Positions 5,919 to 11,818 of a stretch of DNA of 11,818 bases are shown one piece after another (the first letter of the stretch is position 1; every line of letters begins with the position of its first letter). The notes under the pieces are model-generated. The model did no database searches. It was not told the DNA's origin and saw only the letters and a list, made by a program, of their open reading frames with translations. Position numbers and translations under genes: made by a program. Source of the DNA: an uncultured Bacilli bacterium (lineage in GTDB: Bacteria; Bacillota_I; Bacilli_A; ML615J-28; CAG-313); assembly GCA_904501965.1 (NCBI GenBank), contig CAJGCS010000021.1:1-11818 (forward strand), in the 5' to 3' direction.

Positions 5919-8238
5919 ATTCAATTATATAAGCTATATTTCTCCATGTATTATTCATAACAGTTAATGAATAACGACATTCTACACTACTTACATTTGG
6001 ATCATTACATACAATAGTAATGTTACCGTTATTATCAATTTCATAACCAATAGCAACAATTAAATGACCATTTGTATAATAGTTCTTCTTATCAGAGTTC
6101 ATTTGTCCTTTTACACTTAATGCGCAAGGTCCAACTGTCGCAAGATGTTCAACAAGTTCGTTAATTGAATAGAAACGTGCAACATATGAATTATAACCAT
6201 AAGCGCTCATTGCAACAGTATTATAAACCCAGTTACCATAAATTTTATTGCCGTAGTCACGAACAATTCCTGCAATATAACGATGTTCATATTCAGAATC
6301 AAATGAACTAAAGTTTTCACCTTTATATTTTAATAGCATTGTTGAAGATGTTGCACTACAAATTGAATTACCAATTGTTGGCACAACTTGTTGATATAAT
6401 CTAGGTACTTCATGAATAACACTAGTTGGATATTTTGAAATATCAACTGGATATGAATAACCAGGAACTTCTAGTGCAAAGCTTACTAATGATAGTTTTG
6501 GTGTTGTATTAGCTGTTGTTCTTAAAACAACTTTAAACTTAATTGCATCAGCTTTTTTACTATTTAATACCATAACTTCATCAGTTGAAAGTTTAATTAA
6601 TGAGTTAGTTTGATCATAACATGCATTTTGTAAACCAAGTCCCCATTCTTTATATGAAATATAATCACTCCATACGCCATTTACTCTTGCACAAACAAAT
6701 AATTCAACAGTTGAAGTTGTTGAAGACACTGCAGCCCACGAAGCAACCAAACTTGTAAAACTTAATGTTTCAATAGCTTCAGATTCATATGAACCAACAT
6801 TTGCACCAGCGCATAAAACAAGATAACCATCTTTTAATTCAACATTATTAAATTTTGAAGAATCATACGTATCAGCTTTTTTAATAACTAAATGATCTTT
6901 TTTAGCTTCTTCTTTTGGCATTAATTTAAGTTCAAATTCTTTTGACATACTTTCACTTCCTAAACTTACTATAACTTTTAAAGTAATTGATTCAATATTT
7001 TCATTATATGTATATTTACCATCATTTGTTAAGACACTTGTATTGCTTGATAACCACTGTGCATTTGTACCATAACCAAGTACTTCATTTAAAACTAAAT
7101 CTGATGATAAGTTTTCATTAAAGTTTATATTGTCAATTACTATTTCTACTTTTTCTTTATCTGTCCATCCTTTAACAATGATATCAAAGTACTTTTGTAT
7201 TTTAACACCATTATATGTAAACGTACCAGTTAATAAAACACTAACATCATCAGATAAACGATTAACTTTACCATCATTTGAAAGTGATGAACTTCTTGAT
7301 GATGTCCAAGAAATTTGAATATTTTCAATTTCATTTGGTAAATTAATATCTTCAAATGTTTCAGTTGGAATATTAAGCTTTTCTGCAAGTTCATCAATTA
7401 GAATATAAATTGGATCAGCTTTAACATTTACATTAAATTCTTTTGTTCTTGTAATACCATCATATGAAATTGTCGCTTTTAAAGTAACAAGAACATCAAC
7501 ACTGTCCCTTTTAACAACACCTTTATTAGTTAAATGGTTTTTGTCAGTTGTTGACCATGAAATAACTAATCCTTTTGCATGTGTTGGAAGAGTGATGTTT
7601 TCTTCAGTTTCACTTGGAAGAACTATGCTATCAAATGCTTGTTTGATCGCATCTTCTGAATTAAGTTTTGCAACAATTGTTTTAAATTCTTTATTTAATG
7701 TAACACCATTATATGTAATACTTGCTATAAGTGTGACTTCATATTCATCTATCTTTTTATTTAAAGATCCATCTTTGTTAATTAAATCTTCACTACTAAA
7801 TTGCCATGAAATATCATATCCATTAACACTTGAAGGAATATTATTTTCACTTTCTAATAATGAAGGAATTTCAATTTCATTCAATAAATTAAGTATTTTT
7901 TCTTCAACACTCAATTTTAGTACAACAACATTAAATTCTTTTGTTAAAGAAACTTCTTCTTTTGAAATTCGTGCCGTTAAAGTTACATTTTCATCACTAA
8001 TACCTCTAATAATTTTTCCATCATTAGAAATAATTAATTCGTTATTTGAAGTCCAAACAATATCAAAGCCATCAATTGTATTTAGAAGGTTTAGATCTGT
8101 TGTAGTTTCCTTAGGTAAAGAGATTTTGTTTAGTGCATTATTAATATTTTTTTCTAATTCATTATTTGTATTATTACATGCAACTAATGTAAATACAAAT
8201 AATAAAGAAACAATAATCAATGTTATTTTGTTTTTCAT
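5917..8238 (-). CDS. Surface lipoprotein with five Ig-like repeats and a C39-like cysteine peptidase domain
   Basis: This is a 773-residue lipoprotein (lipobox LVAC, Cys21). Five atypical bacterial Ig-like repeats follow, at about 30-107, 110-191, 194-273, 278-355 and 360-440. Four contain W with neighbouring S/T and an N/K-DG or NKG turn; the last reads AQWLSSN and NDGKY. They likely form a stalk. A beta-rich domain (about 450-590) contains SWAAVSSTTSTVELFV and GVWSDY, a pattern known ahead of C39-type domains. The C-terminal domain (about 600-773) resembles peptidase C39-like family 2: a Gln pair (616-617), likely nucleophile Cys627 in SICSATSSTML, His725 in NGHLIVAIGY, and Asp746 in CNDPN. 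It probably cleaves peptides or peptidoglycan cross-bridges outside the cell. There is no ABC-transporter part, so it is not a bacteriocin exporter. AAGGATGG precedes the ATG; it is a single gene with its own promoter. Confidence 0.85.
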   Translation of the reverse strand: MKNKITLIIVSLLFVFTLVACNNTNNELEKNINNALNKISLPKETTTDLNLLNTIDGFDIVWTSNNELIISNDGKIIRGISDENVTLTARISKEEVSLTKEFNVVVLKLSVEEKILNLLNEIEIPSLLESENNIPSSVNGYDISWQFSSEDLINKDGSLNKKIDEYEVTLIASITYNGVTLNKEFKTIVAKLNSEDAIKQAFDSIVLPSETEENITLPTHAKGLVISWSTTDKNHLTNKGVVKRDSVDVLVTLKATISYDGITRTKEFNVNVKADPIYILIDELAEKLNIPTETFEDINLPNEIENIQISWTSSRSSSLSNDGKVNRLSDDVSVLLTGTFTYNGVKIQKYFDIIVKGWTDKEKVEIVIDNINFNENLSSDLVLNEVLGYGTNAQWLSSNTSVLTNDGKYTYNENIESITLKVIVSLGSESMSKEFELKLMPKEEAKKDHLVIKKADTYDSSKFNNVELKDGYLVLCAGANVGSYESEAIETLSFTSLVASWAAVSSTTSTVELFVCARVNGVWSDYISYKEWGLGLQNACYDQTNSLIKLSTDEVMVLNSKKADAIKFKVVLRTTANTTPKLSLVSFALEVPGYSYPVDISKYPTSVIHEVPRLYQQVVPTIGNSICSATSSTMLLKYKGENFSSFDSEYEHRYIAGIVRDYGNKIYGNWVYNTVAMSAYGYNSYVARFYSINELVEHLATVGPCALSVKGQMNSDKKNYYTNGHLIVAIGYEIDNNGNITIVCNDPNVSSVECRYSLTVMNNTWRNIAYIIE

Positions 8239-8266
8239 ATTTCCATCCTTAATTTATATTTAATTT

Positions 8267-8295
8267 ATTTTATCATATATCAAATAAAATTGCAA
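8267..8295 (-). promoter_or_regulatory. Promoter of the C39-like peptidase gene
   Basis: On the minus strand TTGCAA (8295-8290), a 17-base spacer and TAAAAT (8272-8267) are present, with an extended TGn just before the -10. The predicted leader is about 22 bases and includes the AAGGATGG ribosome site. Confidence 0.65.
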
Positions 8296-8341
8296 ATATT
8301 AAAATTTAAAATAATATGTGTTAAATAAATTAGTTTAATGC

Positions 8342-8370
8342 TTGCATAATTATCAAAATTTTGATATAAT
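8342..8370 (+). promoter_or_regulatory. Promoter of tRNA-Cys
   Basis: TTGCAT (8342-8347) and TATAAT (8365-8370) are separated by 17 bases, with an extended -10 TGn (8362-8364). Predicted initiation near 8377 is ten bases before the tRNA. A perfect 16-bp palindrome fills most of the spacer. Confidence 0.7.
8351..8366. repeat. Perfect 16-bp palindrome in the tRNA-Cys promoter spacer
   Basis: TATCAAAATTTTGATA is its own exact reverse complement. It covers the space between the -35 and -10 elements and the first two bases of the -10. It could be an operator, or simply AT-rich chance plus promoter sequence. Confidence 0.5.
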
Positions 8371-8386
8371 ATTAATGCTATCAAAT

Positions 8387-8460
8387 GGCTCTGTAGCCAA
8401 GCGGTAAGGCGTGGGTCTGCAACACCCTGATCGCCGGTTCAAATCCGGCCGGAGCCTCCA
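8387..8460 (+). tRNA. tRNA-Cys (anticodon GCA)
   Basis: The acceptor stem GGCTCTG pairs with CGGAGCC (one G-U pair). The D arm is GCC-AAGCGGTAA-GGC. The anticodon loop is CTGCAAC, giving GCA; the outermost anticodon-stem pair is a T-T mismatch. The T arm CCGG-TTCAAAT-CCGG is clear. Discriminator T8457 precedes an encoded CCA. It has its own promoter and terminator. Confidence 0.95.
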
Positions 8461-8469
8461 TTTGAACTT

Positions 8470-8497
8470 AACTGGTACTTTAAGTATCAGTTTTTTT
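8470..8497 (+). terminator. Rho-independent terminator after tRNA-Cys
   Basis: AACTGGTAC (8470-8478) pairs with GTATCAGTT (8484-8492), with one G-U pair and a 5-base loop. It runs into seven T residues (8491-8497). Confidence 0.8.
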
Positions 8498-8502
8498 ATT
8501 AT

Positions 8503-8530
8503 AAAAAAAGCCAACTTATAAAAGTTGACT
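8503..8530 (-). terminator. Rho-independent terminator of the rluA-family gene/operon
   Basis: On the minus strand AGTCAACTT pairs with AAGTTGGCT (8530-8522 with 8517-8509, one G-U pair) around a TTAT loop and is followed by a seven-T run. The TAA stop of the pseudouridine synthase gene lies in the loop and 3' arm. Confidence 0.85.
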
Positions 8531-9382
8531 TAATGATTTCATATCCTCAGGTAGTGGCGAATATACAGTCACTACTTTTTTCTTTATTGGATGTACAAAT
8601 GTTAATGATTGACAATGTAACATTACTCTATCATTTTTTATTTTACTGCCATAAAGTGTATCTCCTACAAGTGGAGTACCTATTGATGAAAAATGTACTC
8701 TTATTTGATGAGTTCTACCAGTTATTAAAGTTGCTTCAACAAGCGATATTTTATTATTTGTTTTTAGCAATTTAAATTTTGTAATAGCAGGTTTTCCATT
8801 TTTACAAGCTACCATTTTTCCATTAATATGTCGATCTTTCCCAATGTTTTTATCAATTATACCCTCTTGTTCAATTATACCATTTACACACGCAACATAT
8901 TTTTTTGTTATTTCATTATTTTCAAACATTTTTGAAAAACAAGCTGCAGTAATAACATCTTTTGCAAAAAGTAAGCATCCTGTAGTATCCGTATCTAATC
9001 TATGTACAGGAATTACATTGCATTTCTTTTTATATGACTTAAAATAATATGTTAAATAATTAATAACTGAGTCTTTTTCGTCATCAATATCATAAATTAT
9101 ATGCTTAGATGGCTTTTCAACAACAATAAAGTATTCATCTTCATAAAGAACAGTTAAATTAAACTCGACACTTCGATATTTTTTTACATCAAAAATAGAT
9201 AAATCAAGTTCAAATAAATCATTTAATAATAAAGTATCTGTTCTTTCAGATGATTGTTTATTTATATAACAAAGATTATTAAGGAGTAGTTGCTTTCTTC
9301 TAGGAAGTGATATCCCAAGTTTTTCTAACATATTTTCTACGGTTAAATTTGCATAATTTTCATCGATTATTACTTTAAACAT
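8516..9382 (-). CDS. RluA-family RNA pseudouridine synthase
   Basis: This is a 288-residue enzyme that isomerises uridine to pseudouridine in rRNA or tRNA. An N-terminal S4-like RNA-binding region (about 13-60: a helix-rich segment with LPRRKQLLLNNLCYINKQ) is followed by the catalytic domain. The catalytic domain has IVVEKPSKH, then HRLDTDTTGCLLFAK with catalytic Asp130 and a Thr where most relatives have Ser (TSG becomes TTG), then KYVACV, and finally TGRTHQIRVHF with GDTLYG (about 221-245). Length and order are normal. Start: GGAGG sits 4 bases before ATG 9382; the reading frame opens further to a TTG at 9421, but that lies inside the upstream gene. The gene follows the SpoIIIAH-like gene by 16 bases and is probably the last gene of that operon, closed by the terminator at 8503-8530. 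Which RluA-group target it modifies cannot be told. Confidence 0.92.
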   Translation of the reverse strand: MFKVIIDENYANLTVENMLEKLGISLPRRKQLLLNNLCYINKQSSERTDTLLLNDLFELDLSIFDVKKYRSVEFNLTVLYEDEYFIVVEKPSKHIIYDIDDEKDSVINYLTYYFKSYKKKCNVIPVHRLDTDTTGCLLFAKDVITAACFSKMFENNEITKKYVACVNGIIEQEGIIDKNIGKDRHINGKMVACKNGKPAITKFKLLKTNNKISLVEATLITGRTHQIRVHFSSIGTPLVGDTLYGSKIKNDRVMLHCQSLTFVHPIKKKVVTVYSPLPEDMKSLSQLL

Positions 9383-9398
9383 ACTTCCTCCAAATAAA

Positions 9399-9884
9399 TT
9401 ATTCTGTTTGGAAATTAACAACTACGTTTGTTGCATTTTCAAAATGTAAATAAGTTAAATTGATTATTTCAATAGCACTTGTTGCGCTTTCTTCTTCAGT
9501 GTGAACATAAACCTCGACACCATCACTTGTAGAATGTACAAAAGCATCAAGATAACCCATATTAATAACTTCTATTTCTAATAGTACTTCTTTTTCTGTT
9601 AAATCGGAAATAGCATTTTTTTGAGCTAAGGCAAGTTGTTTACTTGCAATTGTTGCATTATCATCTGCTAATATTAAATCCCAACCAGCAACTTCTGTTG
9701 CACGTTGCTCTGAAACTGCATCACGAAGCTCGGAAAATATACTAGTTTCAAGAACAACCTCATTTGTAGGTTCATTATTGTCTTTACTACTTAATGGCGA
9801 CTTGACAAACCATACTGCAAGCATAATAACAAATGTAAATGCGATTAGCCAAACTTGTTTTTTTTGTAAAAATTTAAATTTCAT
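9399..9884 (-). CDS. SpoIIIAH-like membrane protein
   Basis: This is a 161-residue protein with a short basic N-terminus (MKFKFLQKKQ), one transmembrane segment (about 11-27) and an extracytoplasmic domain. The layout and wording match the SpoIIIAH-like family: a KKQ before the membrane segment, then FSELRDAVSEQR (50-61), a helix ending in LALAQKNAI, EKEVLLEIEVINMGYLDAFV (a YscJ/FliF-like ring-building fold) and GVEVYVHTEEESATSAIEI. In spore formers SpoIIIAH builds, with SpoIIQ, a channel between mother cell and forespore. Here the neighbours are a membrane protein and rluA, with no other spoIIIA genes in the window. It may therefore be a remnant, a distant sporulation gene, or a repurposed ring protein. 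Its AGGAGG site (8 bases before ATG) is fully paired in the hairpin at 9890-9929. The family call rests on reading the sequence, not a search. Confidence 0.75.
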   Translation of the reverse strand: MKFKFLQKKQVWLIAFTFVIMLAVWFVKSPLSSKDNNEPTNEVVLETSIFSELRDAVSEQRATEVAGWDLILADDNATIASKQLALAQKNAISDLTEKEVLLEIEVINMGYLDAFVHSTSDGVEVYVHTEEESATSAIEIINLTYLHFENATNVVVNFQTE

Positions 9885-9889
9885 AATTT

Positions 9890-9929
9890 AATCCTCCTGA
9901 TATATTCATAAAAATATATGAGGAGGATT
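9890..9929 (-). promoter_or_regulatory. Hairpin that sequesters the SpoIIIAH-like gene's Shine-Dalgarno
   Basis: In the minus-strand transcript AATCCTCCT pairs perfectly with AGGAGGATT. One C-C mismatch follows, then seven A-U pairs and a 6-base loop. The 3' arm contains the whole AGGAGG ribosome site. The 5' arm begins nine bases after the TAA stop of the upstream membrane-protein gene. No T-run follows, so it is not a terminator for this strand. A ribosome reaching the upstream stop would be expected to disturb the 5' arm and free the site. Confidence 0.65.
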
Positions 9930-9938
9930 TTAATTTTA

Positions 9939-11363
9939 TTACCCGATTACAGAATAATCTTCATCAATTTTTTTGAATTCAACTTTTTTAGCTTCAACAG
10001 GTTCATCTTGTTTTGGTTCGTCAGGTGTATTTGTACTATCTTCATCTTTCTTATCTTTTTCAATACGAACTGTAATTTGATAAATAACAAAGATATAATA
10101 CCATAACATCATTAATAAGCCTGCAAATAATAAAATTGGTGAATATAAAATATTTACAAACCAACCAGCTATAAAGAAAATTATTGCAAGATAGAATTCA
10201 ATAATAGACATAATATTTAAATATGATTTAAACTTGGTCATACCACGTTTACGTGTAAATAACCATGCAAACAATGTAAATAGTAGTGGAATTAAAATAA
10301 ATACAACTAAATTAATTAGCATTAATATTGCTTTATTACCATCAACTGTCGCAAGTACATGTGTTTCATGAACTGAAATAATAAATGATTTTAAAGAACT
10401 ATTAATTAATTCAAATTTAAAGCCTGTTCCTTTACTATAACTTAATAAATACTCATAGATTAATCCATTATATAAACAACTTTCAACGTCATTTTTAATT
10501 TCTTCATTTTCACCAATCATTCCAAGACGTGGCATTGGTTTAATTTTATATTCTTTACCATCAACAACTACTTTTATTTCTTCTTTGCTTGTTGTAGTCT
10601 CACTCCAGTTGCTAGAGTTATAACTATATTTATAAGGATCATCTTCACTTGCATATGTACTTAAAACTAATTCATCTGATGTTAAATCCTCATTAATTTT
10701 AGGTAAATAATATACATTTTCAACCTTTGTATCAGAACCAAGTAATGAATCAAAGATGTTTGCATCTTCTTTTTTAACTCTATGAGTTATTGAGAATATT
10801 TCAACTGTTTCCTTATATTCTTCACCAGATAATTCCTCACCTAAATCATATACGCGATAAAGAATGTCTTTTGTAAAAACATAAAGCATATAAACAGTGT
10901 TTTCTTTTCGATTAGCACGATTATAATAGATATAATCACTAACATTAAAATCAATAACACGTTCTACTTTAGGTTCACTTTCATTTGGATCTGAAGTTTC
11001 AACTGTTTTTTCAAAAACCATTGTAACTTCATATGTTAGATCATTTGCTTTTAGCTTTTCTGTAAATACGCCATTAGAGCCCTCAGGAAGTTTAAAAGTA
11101 GCTTCATAGTTATTTGTTTCTTTATTTCTCTCACAAGTAACTTTAACGTCCTTAATGCCTATTTCATTATCTGTTATTGCCTCGTAATCTCCAAATTTAA
11201 TTTCATCTTCTGCATAGCTTTTCATACGAGCATTGTTTGAAAATACTGATGCAATAAAGCTAAATAAGATTAAAAGCAATGTTATAAAAATACTCATATC
11301 TTTAAACCTTACCATGCGATGAGGAATGATTAAAGATAATAAAAAGTCTTTAAATTTTTTCAT
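9939..11363 (-). CDS. Four-helix membrane protein of unknown function
   Basis: This 474-residue protein is one I do not recognise with confidence. It has a short cytoplasmic start (FKDFLLSLIIPHRMVRFKDM) and one transmembrane helix (about 23-42). A large hydrophilic domain, presumably outside the membrane (about 43-343), is rich in acidic residues and beta-like segments. Three close transmembrane helices (about 345-369, 381-402, 405-430) and a charged, cytoplasmic D/E/K/P-rich tail (about 433-474) complete it. The N-terminus and helix layout loosely recall DUF1189-type membrane proteins, which is a weak guess. Its AGGATGG site overlaps the TAG stop of the preceding gene, 8 bases separate the two genes, and the next gene starts 54 bases downstream behind the hairpin. 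It therefore looks like the middle of an operon. Confidence 0.8.
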   Translation of the reverse strand: MKKFKDFLLSLIIPHRMVRFKDMSIFITLLLILFSFIASVFSNNARMKSYAEDEIKFGDYEAITDNEIGIKDVKVTCERNKETNNYEATFKLPEGSNGVFTEKLKANDLTYEVTMVFEKTVETSDPNESEPKVERVIDFNVSDYIYYNRANRKENTVYMLYVFTKDILYRVYDLGEELSGEEYKETVEIFSITHRVKKEDANIFDSLLGSDTKVENVYYLPKINEDLTSDELVLSTYASEDDPYKYSYNSSNWSETTTSKEEIKVVVDGKEYKIKPMPRLGMIGENEEIKNDVESCLYNGLIYEYLLSYSKGTGFKFELINSSLKSFIISVHETHVLATVDGNKAILMLINLVVFILIPLLFTLFAWLFTRKRGMTKFKSYLNIMSIIEFYLAIIFFIAGWFVNILYSPILLFAGLLMMLWYYIFVIYQITVRIEKDKKDEDSTNTPDEPKQDEPVEAKKVEFKKIDEDYSVIG

Positions 11364-11371
11364 AAACCATC

Positions 11372-11818
11372 CTATTTTATATAATAGATTAATGAATTAA
11401 AATAAGCATCGTTTGCTTTCTTAATGTCACAATCAATTAATATTTCTTTATAATTTTTTATTATATATTGGTAAATTGCAGTATTAATACCTTGTGGGTA
11501 TTTAACAAGCATTAAATATTCATCATTATGAATATAGATACTATTTGCAAGGTCAAGCAAATATAATGTAAAGTTGTTAAAATAAATTGAACTATCAACA
11601 ATTACATACATTCCCTTAGTACGTAATTTTGATATTCCTTTTTCTAACAAATCAATATTTGTTTTATCAATTGAAGGAATAAAAACAAATACTTTAAGTT
11701 CTTTATCAATGTTTTGTAAACTCTCTAAAGCTTGAAATATCTTTTTGCTACTAAACATTGATGGAATTACAGGGATAATATATCCAGATTTACTTTCTTT
11801 TATAAGTCCTTTAATAAA
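11372..11818 (-). CDS. Unrecognised protein, C-terminal part (possibly MinD/ParA-like), runs off right edge
   Basis: The last 148 residues of a protein are visible; the frame stays open to base 11818. An ATG at 11758 is present, but the frame continues upstream of it (the preceding codons encode ...SGYIIPVIPS), and no ribosome site precedes it, so it is probably internal. The sequence alternates short beta-like strands and helices: VFVFIPS, GMYVIVDSSIYFNNFTLYLLDLANSIYIH, YLMLVKYPQGINTAI, EILIDCDI. The segment VIVDSS-x(n)-LYLLDLANSIYI resembles the strand and helix around the Walker-B-like region of MinD/ParA-type ATPases. The nucleotide-binding P-loop would be upstream, outside the window, so this is only a suggestion. 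It ends in TAG, which overlaps the ribosome site of the membrane-protein gene, suggesting translational coupling. Confidence 0.7.
   Translation of the reverse strand, partial: FIKGLIKESKSGYIIPVIPSMFSSKKIFQALESLQNIDKELKVFVFIPSIDKTNIDLLEKGISKLRTKGMYVIVDSSIYFNNFTLYLLDLANSIYIHNDEYLMLVKYPQGINTAIYQYIIKNYKEILIDCDIKKANDAYFNSLIYYIK

Noticed and set aside
6360..8238. C39-domain protein as a bacteriocin-processing exporter
   Set aside because: There are no membrane helices after the lipobox and no ABC ATPase domain. The enzyme is surface-anchored by lipid and has an Ig stalk.
7541..8263. 240-residue open frame on the plus strand
   Set aside because: It is antisense to the Ig repeats of the peptidase lipoprotein and ends beyond that gene's start. 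The composition is that of a shadow frame, and no motif or ribosome site supports it.
9383..9421. Longer rluA-family start at a TTG
   Set aside because: It would overlap the end of the SpoIIIAH-like gene and translate the GGAGG ribosome site. The ATG at 9382 is correctly spaced from that site.
9890..9929. Hairpin as a Rho-independent terminator
   Set aside because: On the minus strand it is followed by AAATTATG, not a T-run. On the plus strand there is no upstream gene to terminate.
9918..10106. Small plus-strand frame opening with ATG AGG AGG
   Set aside because: It starts inside the hairpin arm and is antisense to the membrane-protein gene's C-terminus. The protein is a run of Phe/Ile from AT-rich antisense.

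Overview
The window is very AT-rich bacterial DNA. It reads with the standard bacterial code: tryptophan is TGG, and the nine visible native stops are TAA (seven) or TAG (two). It has Gram-positive-type signals: strong AGGAGG-like Shine-Dalgarno sites, lipoprotein lipoboxes and short T-tailed hairpin terminators. The gene content (DegV, a PlsC-type acyltransferase, a SpoIIIAH-like protein, Ig-repeat lipoproteins) suggests a low-GC Firmicute. My inference is a Bacilli/Erysipelotrichia-like or mollicute-related lineage such as RF39, Izemoplasma or Acholeplasma. The lineage cannot be fixed from this window.

Layout, left to right. (1) 1-1850, minus strand: a two-gene unit. A lipoprotein 5'-nucleotidase, split by an apparent one-base deletion near 1630, is followed by the start of a DegV-family gene that leaves the window. 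(2) 1851-1998: two divergent sigma-A-type promoters flank a perfect 13-bp inverted repeat. (3) 1999-2778, plus strand: tRNA-Lys(CTT), its terminator, and a short APH(3')-like kinase that lacks the usual antibiotic-binding-loop segment. (4) 2813-4939, minus: a GH18 (chitinase-like) lipoprotein with three helical repeats and one Ig-like module. (5) 5078-5878, plus: a PlsC-family acyltransferase. (6) 5917-8238, minus: a large lipoprotein with five Ig-like repeats, a beta-rich domain and a C39-like cysteine peptidase domain. (7) 8387-8460, plus: tRNA-Cys(GCA). (8) 8516-11818, minus: an apparent operon running from the right edge. Its order is an unrecognised (possibly MinD/ParA-like) gene, a four-helix membrane protein, a SpoIIIAH-like protein and an RluA-family pseudouridine synthase.

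Three of the proteins are lipobox lipoproteins: nucleotidase, glycosidase and peptidase. Together they would cleave nucleotides, amino-sugar glycans and peptides at the cell surface, which fits a scavenging, host-associated or detritus-feeding life. Genes are packed tightly. Convergent pairs share bidirectional terminators, and several stop codons lie inside the terminator itself. Five promoter assignments with good 17-bp spacing could be made, four of them with a TTGC-type -35 element.

The most unusual non-coding signal is a near-perfect 16-bp hairpin at 9890-9929. It buries the Shine-Dalgarno sequence of the SpoIIIAH-like gene, starts nine bases after the preceding stop codon, and looks like a translational coupling switch. 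The most unusual proteins are the loop-less APH-like kinase and the SpoIIIAH-like protein outside any visible sporulation operon. I saw no mobile element, CRISPR array or defence system.
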